Positions 57,182 through 64,000 of a DNA stretch of 64,000 nucleotides are shown piece by piece. The stretch is from Emticicia aquatilis (GTDB taxonomy: Bacteria; Bacteroidota; Bacteroidia; Cytophagales; Spirosomataceae). The translations under genes were made by a program, and so were the position numbers. Below the pieces are notes generated by a model. That model was not told the origin of the DNA, ran no database searches, and saw nothing but the letters and a program-made list of their open reading frames with translations. The stretch's first letter is position 1; each line of letters begins with the position of its first letter. Location of the stretch: NCBI RefSeq assembly GCF_014644295.1, contig NZ_BMKK01000008.1:124001-188000 (forward strand). Reading direction: 5' to 3'.

Positions 57182-58534
57182 ATGAAAAAAACAATTTTAC
57201 TATTCACTTTAATTTTGTCGTGCTTCACGGACTTTGCTCAAAGCAACATTCCCAAAATCTTATCCGAAAGAGAGCGAGCTGCTGTTATTGACGAATTGCT
57301 CGAAGACAAAATGACGAATCTATTACCCAAATTAATGCGAAAAGAAGGCATTGATATGTGGGTGATTATTTCGAGAGAATATAACGAAGACCCCGTAATG
57401 AAAACCATGTTGCCTGCGGTTTGGCTTTCGGCTCGCCGTCGAACTATTATGGTGTTTTTTGACAAAGGAGAGAAGGAAGGTGTCGAACGGTACGCAATAG
57501 CTCGTTATGACGTCGGGAATTTACTAAAAGGTGAATGGGATTTGAATACCAATCCAGACCAATGGGACGCTTTGATGAAAACTATCAAAGAGAAAAATCC
57601 GAAAAAAATTGGACTAAACTTCTCAAAATATTACGCTCATGCCGATGGCTTGACTTATACAGAGCAGAAAGAATTTATGGAAAAACTACCTGCTGAGTTT
57701 CAGAGTAGAGTAGTTTCTGCATCAAATTTGGCCGTAAATTGGCTCGAAACTCGCACTGAGCGAGAAATGACCATATATCAACAAATCTGCCGTATCTCGC
57801 ACGAAATCATTCAAGAAGCATTTTCTGATAAAGTTATTCAACCAGGTATCACCACTACCGATGATGTAGTTTGGTGGATGCGTCAGCGAGTAACTGATTT
57901 GGGTTTGGAAACTTGGTTTCACCCAACGGTCGATATTCAACGCTATGACCCCGAAAATTTTGACCATTTACGTACTTTCTCCAAACGCCCACAAAAACAA
58001 GTGATTATGCCAGGTGATTTGCTTCACTGCGATTTTGGCATTACTTATTTACGCCTCAACACTGACCAACAGCAACATGCTTACGTACTTCGTGCAGGCG
58101 AAAGTGATGTACCTGAGTTTCTGAAAAAAGCTTTTAAGCAAGGCAATCAAGTACAAGACTGTTTGACCGATAATTTTAAAGCGGGTATGAGTGGTAATGA
58201 TATTTTGGCAAAAGCCCTCGAACAATCTAAAAAACAAGGTTTGAAAGGCACAATTTATACACACCCCATCGGAAACCACGGTCACGCCGCTGGCCCAACC
58301 ATCGGTATGTGGGATAATCAAGGGAAAACCATCGGAGCAGGAGATTATCCAATGAATCTAAATACTGCTTATTCAATCGAACTAAATGCTTCGGTAGAAT
58401 TGGCTGAATGGAAAAAAACTATCAGAATTATGCTCGAAGAAGATGGTTTCTTTGATGAAAAAGGATTTCGATACATTGATGGCCGTCAAACCGAAATTTT
58501 GCCGATTCCGAGAGTTTTGAACGGAGTGAAATAA
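57182..58534 (+). CDS. exported M24 family metallopeptidase (Xaa-Pro aminopeptidase-like)
   Basis: 450 residues from ATG 57182 (MKKTILLFTLILSCFTDFAQ), a signal peptide; upstream open codons are rejected. The N-terminal creatinase-like domain (IDMWVIISREYNEDPVMKTM, RRRTIMVFFD) precedes the pita-bread domain with metal-ligand pattern: Asp284 in HCDFGITYLRL, a second Asp in NTDQQQHAYV, His in HPIGNHGHAAGP, Glu in YSIELNAS and Glu in MLEEDGFF. It should remove N-terminal residues before Pro from peptides in the periplasm. A terminator follows. Confidence 0.9.
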   Translation: MKKTILLFTLILSCFTDFAQSNIPKILSERERAAVIDELLEDKMTNLLPKLMRKEGIDMWVIISREYNEDPVMKTMLPAVWLSARRRTIMVFFDKGEKEGVERYAIARYDVGNLLKGEWDLNTNPDQWDALMKTIKEKNPKKIGLNFSKYYAHADGLTYTEQKEFMEKLPAEFQSRVVSASNLAVNWLETRTEREMTIYQQICRISHEIIQEAFSDKVIQPGITTTDDVVWWMRQRVTDLGLETWFHPTVDIQRYDPENFDHLRTFSKRPQKQVIMPGDLLHCDFGITYLRLNTDQQQHAYVLRAGESDVPEFLKKAFKQGNQVQDCLTDNFKAGMSGNDILAKALEQSKKQGLKGTIYTHPIGNHGHAAGPTIGMWDNQGKTIGAGDYPMNLNTAYSIELNASVELAEWKKTIRIMLEEDGFFDEKGFRYIDGRQTEILPIPRVLNGVK

Positions 58535-58596
58535 GTTTTTGAGTAATTTTTCGTAGAAAATTCTAAATATTAAATCATAATCAATAAATTGCCTTA

Positions 58597-58633
58597 CGAT
58601 TCGCTTTTCTTTAAAAGAGCGAATCGCTTTTTT
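58597..58633 (+). terminator. intrinsic terminator after the M24 gene
   Basis: CGATTCGCT (58597-58605) / AGCGAATCG (58618-58626) with a 12-nt A/T loop, followed by a T-run. The rest of 58634-58786 shows nothing further that I can support. Confidence 0.8.
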
Positions 58634-58786
58634 CTACTCCCTACTTTGCTGTTGTTTTAAACGTACTTTGCTGCGGACTTCTTTTGAGACTACACATCTC
58701 CGACTAAACGTCCATAAAAACATTATCACTAAAATCCCCAAACAAGGGATTAAATAAGCTATTTCTAATTTTAACAACACAAAAAA

Positions 58787-59563
58787 ATGAAAAGAAAACA
58801 TCTCACTTGGTTGTTGCTGATTTATTTATGTGGGTTGTATGAGCAGGCAAAAGCTCAAAGTGTATTGATTGACCCCAGTAATAGTTCAGCCATTCTCAAC
58901 GCACAAAGTACCACTAAAGGGCTTTTACCTCCTCGTATGAACGAAACTCAACGGAACAATATGACAGGTCTTGTTGTTGGCGTTGTGGTTTATTGTATTG
59001 ATTGTACTTCTGGAGCAGGCCCGTATAGTTTCAGTGGGTCATCATGGATTCCGATGTTTGTACCACCATCAGCACCTGTAACACCTGCTTTTTCTGTTGG
59101 TCAAAGCAAGTTTGGAGGAGTAATTTTCTACGTCGATGAATCTGGACAACATGGCTTAGTTGCGGCACTTTCTGACCAGAGTTCGGCAGCTTGGTATAAT
59201 GGAAATTATATAAATACTTTAGCTATTCGTAGTGGTATTTATAGCGGATTTAATAATACTGAGCGTATAAATACTGAACAAGGTGCAGGTACTTATGCGG
59301 CAAGTATTGCTATTCAAAACAATAGTGGTGGATTTGGAGATTGGTATTTACCTTCAAAAGATGAAATGACTAAAATGTTTCAGCAAGTGGGGGTTATTCC
59401 AGCCCTTACTGTTGGAGCTAATTATTGGAGTTCTACCGAAGAGAGTGTTACTAATCCAGAAAATACTTCGCTAAATGCTTATCAAGTTATAATAAGTTCT
59501 GGAGTAGCTTCATTGCAATCTAAGAGTGCTACTGCAAGAGTAAGAGCCATTCGTCGATTTTAA
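58787..59563 (+). CDS. exported DUF1566 (Lcl-like) protein with tail-fibre-like N-terminus
   Basis: 258 residues with signal peptide (TWLLLIYLCGLYEQAKA). Residues about 22-80 (SSAILNAQSTTKGLLPPRMN, then GLVVGVVVYC) match the short 'S-x-A-L-x-x-x-S-T-x-K-G-x-L-P-P-R-M' module common in Bacteroidota exported proteins. The C-terminal half is a DUF1566/Lcl C-terminal-like domain: AWYNGNYINTLA, GGFGDWYLPSKDEMTKMF and NYWSSTEESV, ending ARVRAIRRF. Likely surface binding of an unknown ligand. The beta-helix gene follows 19 nt downstream. Confidence 0.82.
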   Translation: MKRKHLTWLLLIYLCGLYEQAKAQSVLIDPSNSSAILNAQSTTKGLLPPRMNETQRNNMTGLVVGVVVYCIDCTSGAGPYSFSGSSWIPMFVPPSAPVTPAFSVGQSKFGGVIFYVDESGQHGLVAALSDQSSAAWYNGNYINTLAIRSGIYSGFNNTERINTEQGAGTYAASIAIQNNSGGFGDWYLPSKDEMTKMFQQVGVIPALTVGANYWSSTEESVTNPENTSLNAYQVIISSGVASLQSKSATARVRAIRRF

Positions 59564-59582
59564 AACCTAATTCTGAATCAAC

Positions 59583-60500
59583 ATGAAAAAAATATTTATT
59601 TGTTACTTAATAACCTTATTGTGCCAAATTGCTGTATTTGGCCAAGCAACCCGTACATGGGTATCAGGCGTAGGCGATGATGCTAATCCTTGTAGCCGAA
59701 CTGCTCCTTGTAAAACTTTTGCAGGGGCTATCTCAAAAACCGCAGCAGGAGGAGAAATCTCAGTTTTAGACCCTGGTGGTTATGGAGCTGTCACTATCAC
59801 TAAGGCAATTACAATAAATGGAGATGGTACTCTTGCAGGAATTTTGAGTGCAGGAACTAATGGAATAAATGTAAATGCTGGCGTAAATGATATTGTAGTT
59901 ATTCGTAATATTTCGATTAATGGTACTACAAGTGGACTTAATGGGATTAGATTTTTAGCAGGTGGACAATTACACATCGAAAATTGTAGTATAAGTGGTT
60001 TTACTACTAAAGGAATAGATGTAGCTAAGACTGCGGCAGGAATACTGACCGTAGAAAATACAAGCATTAATGGGCCTTCAACAGCAGCAACAGGTATATA
60101 CATAAGTACAACAAGCGACACCATAAAAGCAACGTTAAACAATGTGAAAATAAGTAATTTAGGGGTAGGTATAGATGTTGTGGCCGATGCCAGCGTATCT
60201 GCTAACCAGTCGGCTATGAATTTTGTAACAATTACAAATTCGAACATTTCGAATAATTCAACTGCAATTCGAGCAAAAAATACAGCTCAAATAAACATTG
60301 AGAACTCAAACGTATCGAATAACAGTACCGCCATTATAGCCAATGATGTTGCCTCAATCATAAGATTATCGAATGTAAATATTTTTAATAATAATGTTTT
60401 CGGAATCGGAAATGGTTTAGGGAAAGTTATCTCGTTTGGTAATAATACTATTGCAGGAAATGCTGCAAACAAACCAATGCAGGTTATATCGAAACAATGA
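59583..60500 (+). CDS. secreted right-handed parallel beta-helix protein
   Basis: 305 residues with signal peptide (FICYLITLLCQIAVFGQ). After WVSGVGDDANPCSRTAPCKT, the family start of pectate-lyase-like 'choice-of-anchor' proteins, there are about ten ~22-residue coils rich in Asn, Ser, Thr and Ile (ITINGDGTLAGILSAG, VVIRNISINGTTSG, IENSNVSNNSTAIIANDVAS). No catalytic residues of pectate lyases or sorting signals are visible, so polysaccharide binding or degradation cannot be concluded. It shares a transcript with the DUF1566 gene. Confidence 0.85.
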   Translation: MKKIFICYLITLLCQIAVFGQATRTWVSGVGDDANPCSRTAPCKTFAGAISKTAAGGEISVLDPGGYGAVTITKAITINGDGTLAGILSAGTNGINVNAGVNDIVVIRNISINGTTSGLNGIRFLAGGQLHIENCSISGFTTKGIDVAKTAAGILTVENTSINGPSTAATGIYISTTSDTIKATLNNVKISNLGVGIDVVADASVSANQSAMNFVTITNSNISNNSTAIRAKNTAQINIENSNVSNNSTAIIANDVASIIRLSNVNIFNNNVFGIGNGLGKVISFGNNTIAGNAANKPMQVISKQ

Positions 60501-60520
60501 AGTACATAGATAATATGAAG

Positions 60521-60562
60521 AGGCAAAAGACTTGGTATCACACCAAGTCTTTTGCCTTTATT
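60521..60562 (+). terminator. intrinsic terminator after the beta-helix gene
   Basis: Perfect 15-bp stem AGGCAAAAGACTTGG / CCAAGTCTTTTGCCT, loop TATCACA, then TTATTTT. Confidence 0.92.
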
Positions 60563-60618
60563 TTAAATAGATTCTAAACTAAAACTGGTACTTTTGTATT
60601 GATTTACATTTAAAATAC

Positions 60619-61308
60619 ATGCTGTCAACACTTGATAAAACAAAAATAAAAGCAATTATATTCGATGTTGACGGAACGCTCCGTGATACAGACGATGAAA
60701 TTGTGCGAAGCATAGAATTGTTTTTATTGAAATTTGAGTTCTTGATTTCAAGTAAAAATGCTCAAACCGCCGCTCGACGTATTGTGATGTCGATGGAAAA
60801 TCCTGCACAAATTATATTGCATTATGCTGATAAATGGGGCTGGGATAAATTCATACATCAAGTTATTCAAGGAATCAGATGGCTTTTAAAGCCCTTTAAG
60901 AATACTCAAAACTTTCAAACCATTGAAGGTATTAAGTCAATGATTGTAGAGTTGGCCAAACATTATCCGTTGGCAGTGGCAAGTGCAGGCGATGAACAAA
61001 CCATAAAGGCTTTTTTAGCACAAGCGGGTATAGCTCAGTATTTCAAGTGTGTAGCCACCGCCCTTACTTGTCCGCATACAAAACCGTTTGCTGACCCGCT
61101 CGTTTGGGCGGCTTTACAAATGGGAGTGGAGATTGAAAACTGTATAATGGTTGGTGATACTACCGTTGATATGATGGCAGGAAAAAACGCAAAAACTCAA
61201 ACAGTTGCTGTTTTGTGTGGTTTTGGCGAAAGAGAAGAATTAGAAGCACTAATGCCCAATTTGGTTTTAACAACCACTGCTGAATTGACGGAGGTTTTAC
61301 TATCTTGA
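60619..61308 (+). CDS. HAD superfamily phosphatase (phosphoglycolate phosphatase-like)
   Basis: 229 residues, cytosolic. Motif I FDVDGTLRDTD with nucleophile Asp, motif II AVASAGDEQTIKAF (Ser), motif III Lys in TKPFADPLVWAALQMG, and motif IV MVGDTTVDMMAGKNA. It has a C1-type helical cap, matching Gph/PGP-like hydrolases. Substrate is unknown; small phosphorylated metabolites are usual. The membrane-protein gene follows after 76 nt. Confidence 0.9.
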   Translation: MLSTLDKTKIKAIIFDVDGTLRDTDDEIVRSIELFLLKFEFLISSKNAQTAARRIVMSMENPAQIILHYADKWGWDKFIHQVIQGIRWLLKPFKNTQNFQTIEGIKSMIVELAKHYPLAVASAGDEQTIKAFLAQAGIAQYFKCVATALTCPHTKPFADPLVWAALQMGVEIENCIMVGDTTVDMMAGKNAKTQTVAVLCGFGEREELEALMPNLVLTTTAELTEVLLS

Positions 61309-61345
61309 TATTTTATAATTATGACATATTTAGTTTAGGGCTTGT

Positions 61346-61380
61346 TACTGTGGACTATTGACCGTGGAATGTTGACTATT
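61346..61380. repeat. short degenerate direct repeat (GTGGA-TATTGAC type)
   Basis: TGTGGACTATTGAC is partly repeated as CGTGGAATGTTGAC and ends TATT, immediately before the start at 61385. It resembles the GTTGAC/GTGGA intergenic words frequent in Cytophagales genomes. Only one such stretch is seen here. Confidence 0.4.
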
Positions 61381-61384
61381 TTGT

Positions 61385-62155
61385 ATGAATACACTTTTGA
61401 TTAAAATCATAATGATGCCCTTAGTCATTGGAGGGGTAACGATTGCCAGTAAGAAATGGGGAAATTTGGTAGGAGGGATGATTGCCAGTATGCCTTGGAT
61501 TGCAGGGCCAATCATGCTGTTTTTTACACTCGAACAAGGCGTTGATTTTGCGGTAAATAGCGTAAAAGGCATTATGATGGGCGTTGTTGGTGTATTAGCT
61601 TTTTGTTTCGCTTATATTTATTCAGCACTTAAATCGAAGTGGTATGTGAGCTTATTGCTGGCATATTTGGCATTTGTAGGTACGACGGTTTTACTTAAAA
61701 TGTTTGAAAATTTCATTGGCTTAGATGGCTGGTTTATATTTGCCGTGGTTTTAAGTTTGCTTGGTTTAATAGTATTCCCGAAGTTAGATGCGAAGACAAA
61801 CACAGGCCAAAACCTCAAATACGACATTTATTTCCGAATGGTTATTATTACGGTCTTTGTGGCGTTAATAACCTATTTGGCAAAAATTTTGGGACCAACT
61901 TGGAGCGGAATACTTACGCCGTTTCCTATTATAACTGCGATTTTGGCTGCATTTACACATTACACACAAGGAGCGTATGGAACTTCGATTATTCTTCGAG
62001 GGATGTTAACAGGGTTTATTGGTTTTGCTACTTTTTTGTATTTACAAGCAAGACTATTACCTCATTTTCCGATAGCCACAGCATTTGCAATCGGTTTTGT
62101 TGCTAATCTTATACTTAACTTAGTAATGCGGGCTTTGGTGAAGAGATTTGTATAG
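61385..62155 (+). CDS. membrane protein with internal duplication, unknown function
   Basis: 256 residues, about eight helices. Two halves share a motif: GNLVGGMIASMPWIAGPIML with TLEQG at about 25-53, and GPTWSGILTPFPIITAILA with HYTQG at about 170-198, i.e. G-x-L-x-x-(F/M)-P-x-I. Such duplicated small-helix proteins are often transporters or permease-like (GlpM/DUF3147-like). I do not recognise the family with certainty. Confidence 0.7.
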   Translation: MNTLLIKIIMMPLVIGGVTIASKKWGNLVGGMIASMPWIAGPIMLFFTLEQGVDFAVNSVKGIMMGVVGVLAFCFAYIYSALKSKWYVSLLLAYLAFVGTTVLLKMFENFIGLDGWFIFAVVLSLLGLIVFPKLDAKTNTGQNLKYDIYFRMVIITVFVALITYLAKILGPTWSGILTPFPIITAILAAFTHYTQGAYGTSIILRGMLTGFIGFATFLYLQARLLPHFPIATAFAIGFVANLILNLVMRALVKRFV

Positions 62156-62177
62156 AAATTCAAATTCTCTACAAAGC

Positions 62178-62930
62178 TTATTTTCCGTTGTAGAATTTGA
62201 ATATTTGTAATAAATCAACTCGGTCTTTTACTGATAAATCATTTTGTTTGATAAATGCTTCAACCTCAGCTTTTTTATCCGACATCAGTTCCAATATTTC
62301 TTTTTTATTGGTGCTAAGTTTCAAAACTTCGTTTCCTTGAGTGATAAACAACTGCTTATCTTTCGTTATTTTGATGTCTTTGCTACCAGTATTAAAAGCC
62401 TCTACGTAGTCGGGTTTTTGGATATTTACTTTTGTGTATTCAAGTAATTTTATTTTGCCATCAACCAGTAATTCAAAAAAGCTTGGTTTTGTTTTATCGT
62501 AATTATCAACAAACTCAAGTGTACTTACGTAGTTTTTAGGTAGTTGATTGTTTTTTTGTAATGTAAAACTCTTGATAAGTGTTCCCGAAATAACTTTTAC
62601 GCCTTCGGGCGTATTAAATTCTACATCATTTCCATACAAAATAATTCTAATCTGAACATCAGTAAGCGAATCGAGCTTAACAGTCCCTTTGGGAGTTGAG
62701 ATAGTCTTGGGGTAAAATCTGACGGTAGCAAGCGACCAGTCTTGGTCGAGATAGTAAGAACCCAGCACTTCAGTTGTGCGAGTATCAAAACCATAAAGCA
62801 TGGTTGAGTTGTGTTGCCCAACCTTTAATCCTCCTACATTAAGTGCATCTTTAGTATTTTGCATCATACTATTTTGTGCCAAAACCGTAGTTCCGATTAG
62901 GCACAAAAAAATGCTCGTCAGCTTTTTCAT
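62178..62930 (-). CDS. exported hypothetical protein
   Basis: 250 residues from MKKLTSIFLCLIGTTVLA (start 62930), a signal peptide; the twelve upstream residues of the open frame are unlikely. The mature part is beta-rich at the N-terminus (YGFDTRTTEVLGSYYLDQDW, SLTDVQIRIILYGNDVEFNT, KIKLLEYTKVNIQKP) and ends with a helical tail (EILELMSDKKAEVEAFIKQN). I do not recognise the family; periplasmic. Confidence 0.7.
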   Translation of the reverse strand: MKKLTSIFLCLIGTTVLAQNSMMQNTKDALNVGGLKVGQHNSTMLYGFDTRTTEVLGSYYLDQDWSLATVRFYPKTISTPKGTVKLDSLTDVQIRIILYGNDVEFNTPEGVKVISGTLIKSFTLQKNNQLPKNYVSTLEFVDNYDKTKPSFFELLVDGKIKLLEYTKVNIQKPDYVEAFNTGSKDIKITKDKQLFITQGNEVLKLSTNKKEILELMSDKKAEVEAFIKQNDLSVKDRVDLLQIFKFYNGK

Positions 62931-63037
62931 AGAGTTAGGGATATAAAATTTGTGGCAGATAGCCAACAGTTTTTACATATAATAGATTCTAAATTATCTA
63001 ACGCAAACTCACGGCTGTTTAGTAAAAATAGGTGTTA

Positions 63038-63298
63038 CTAAATTACTAAGTTTACTATCAATAATAATATTGTAAGAAAGATAAGCAAGACCGTCTGACG
63101 AAATTCTGAACGATAATTTTCGCTATTATTTTTGAGACTTCTGAGTGAAAGAAGTTCAAAAAACAGACAACCTCCGCCCAAAACTCCAAGTGCAATTGAC
63201 TTAAATGTTGGCGAAGGCATTTGTGCAGGAGCAATGATAAGTCCTAAAAATAATACAACGATTATCCACTTAAAATTTTGACTTGATAAGAATGTCAT
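63038..63298 (-). CDS. small membrane protein, probably coupled to lspA
   Basis: 86 residues with three hydrophobic segments (FKWIIVVLFLGLIIAPA, IALGVLGGGCLFFELLSL, LIFLTILLLIVNLVI) and a polar KNNSENYRSEFRQ loop. It starts 7 nt after the lspA stop on the same strand. No family recognised. The tight spacing suggests one transcript with lspA. Confidence 0.65.
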   Translation of the reverse strand: MTFLSSQNFKWIIVVLFLGLIIAPAQMPSPTFKSIALGVLGGGCLFFELLSLRSLKNNSENYRSEFRQTVLLIFLTILLLIVNLVI

Positions 63299-63305
63299 GA
63301 TTTTA

Positions 63306-64000
63306 TTATTTTTTGTTTTCTACTTCCGAATTATCTTCACTTATATCTTTCGATGGCTCTTCGGTTAATCTAAATTGCTGGTCTTCGGCTACAATCTCTG
63401 TAATTTCTTCGTTGATTTCATTATTCAGATTTTCTTCTGCTTCTAAAGTTTCTTCGAGTGTTTCGCTTGAAACTTCTTCATTACTTAAAATTTCGTTATT
63501 AACATTTTCTTCTTCAATTACTGAAGCCTTTTGAGCGTGGTCGAATTCAAAGAATTTTTGTTGGAAAATCAAGATACTCACAACTCCGCAGAAAATACAA
63601 GCATCGGCAAAGTTGAAAATTGGTGTAGTGTTGAAATCTCCACCGATGAATGGAATCCAGTCGGGGTATTGTCCGTCAAGGCCATAAGCATAAAACATAT
63701 CAATAACTTGCCCATGAAACCACGGCGTAGAAGCTCCGATTGGAGCATTTCCAAGCCAGACACCGTAAAAAGTACTATCAATTACGTTACCGATTGCCCC
63801 ACCCAAAACTGCGGCTATCGACCAAAGCAAGCCCGAATGTGCATTTCTTTGTGCCAAATGTACCAAATACCAGCAGATTCCAACCATTGCACCCAAGCGG
63901 AAGGTTGTCAGGATTAGTTTTCCGTACTCGCCACCAAGTTCCATACCAAAGGCCATTCCTTTATTTTCTACATAGTGCAGTTTGAAAAAATCAGGAATAA
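63306..64000 (-). CDS. lspA: lipoprotein signal peptidase LspA (5' end beyond the window)
   Basis: 231 residues visible; the frame continues past the right edge (IPDFFKLHYVENKGMAFGME reads from the last bases), so the first helix is missing. LspA cleaves lipoprotein signal peptides after lipidation in the inner membrane. The catalytic Asp pair is present in GGAIGNVIDS and FNFADACIF, with the family signature VENKGMAFG. The C-terminus is extended by about 75 residues of acidic, Glu/Asn/Ser-rich sequence (NEEVSSETLEETLEAEENLN), predicted cytosolic and disordered. It is followed by the small membrane protein gene. Confidence 0.92.
   Translation of the reverse strand, partial: IPDFFKLHYVENKGMAFGMELGGEYGKLILTTFRLGAMVGICWYLVHLAQRNAHSGLLWSIAAVLGGAIGNVIDSTFYGVWLGNAPIGASTPWFHGQVIDMFYAYGLDGQYPDWIPFIGGDFNTTPIFNFADACIFCGVVSILIFQQKFFEFDHAQKASVIEEENVNNEILSNEEVSSETLEETLEAEENLNNEINEEITEIVAEDQQFRLTEEPSKDISEDNSEVENKK

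Overview
The window reads as chromosome of a Bacteroidota bacterium, most likely of the order Cytophagales (Spirosomaceae-like). The evidence is low-GC DNA, several promoters with the Bacteroidota -7 element TAnnTTTG, no Shine-Dalgarno sequences, tRNA genes without encoded CCA, a type IX secretion sorting domain, a 3-coathanger-stack domain, DUF4249 lipoproteins and TonB receptors with carboxypeptidase-like N-domains. The genus is not determined.

Layout. 1-3 kb: end of a class III cyclase gene, then sufC-ridA-sufD (Fe-S cluster assembly). 3-5.3 kb: dicarboxylate/amino-acid symporter, a SRPBCC protein and a small membrane protein. 5.4-20.5 kb: a secreted GH13 alpha-amylase followed by a 4200-residue Ig-repeat protein with a C-terminal T9SS signal. 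20.5-28.2 kb: an RNA-repair island (below). 28.2-35.6 kb: a secreted DUF11 protein, GMC oxidoreductase, pdxH and a DUF349 protein. 35.8-45.1 kb: two identical tRNA-Thr genes and mostly exported or membrane proteins (putative aminopeptidase, DUF3108, thioredoxin-like, MFS/spermidine-synthase fusion, matrixin, DMFase-like lipoprotein). 45.2-48.6 kb: glyS preceded by a Septu-like HNH/ATPase pair. 48.7-57 kb: a helix-hairpin-helix protein and a four-gene outer-membrane unit (TonB receptor, two DUF4249 lipoproteins, TonB receptor). 57-64 kb: M24 peptidase, DUF1566 and beta-helix exported proteins, HAD phosphatase, membrane proteins, and lspA running off the right end.

The most interesting region is 20781-28161. 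In order, all on +: a TAnnTTTG promoter; two short ORFs, each followed about 28 nt after its stop by an intrinsic terminator; a PcfJ-domain protein; an array of tRNA genes in which at least two are interrupted; a RING-motif protein with a TerD-like C-terminal part; an ERI1-like 3'-5' exoribonuclease; the RNA ligase RtcB; and a strong terminator. The 54-residue second leader peptide contains all twenty amino acids and unusually diverse codons. One tRNA (23437-23636) becomes a perfect 73-nt cloverleaf only if 127 nt are removed from its anticodon stem. My working model, an inference, is a tRNA-damage response: ribosome stalling anywhere in the leaders lets RNA polymerase pass the terminators and express the array, exonuclease and ligase. 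I know of no published description of this exact combination, but I could not search.
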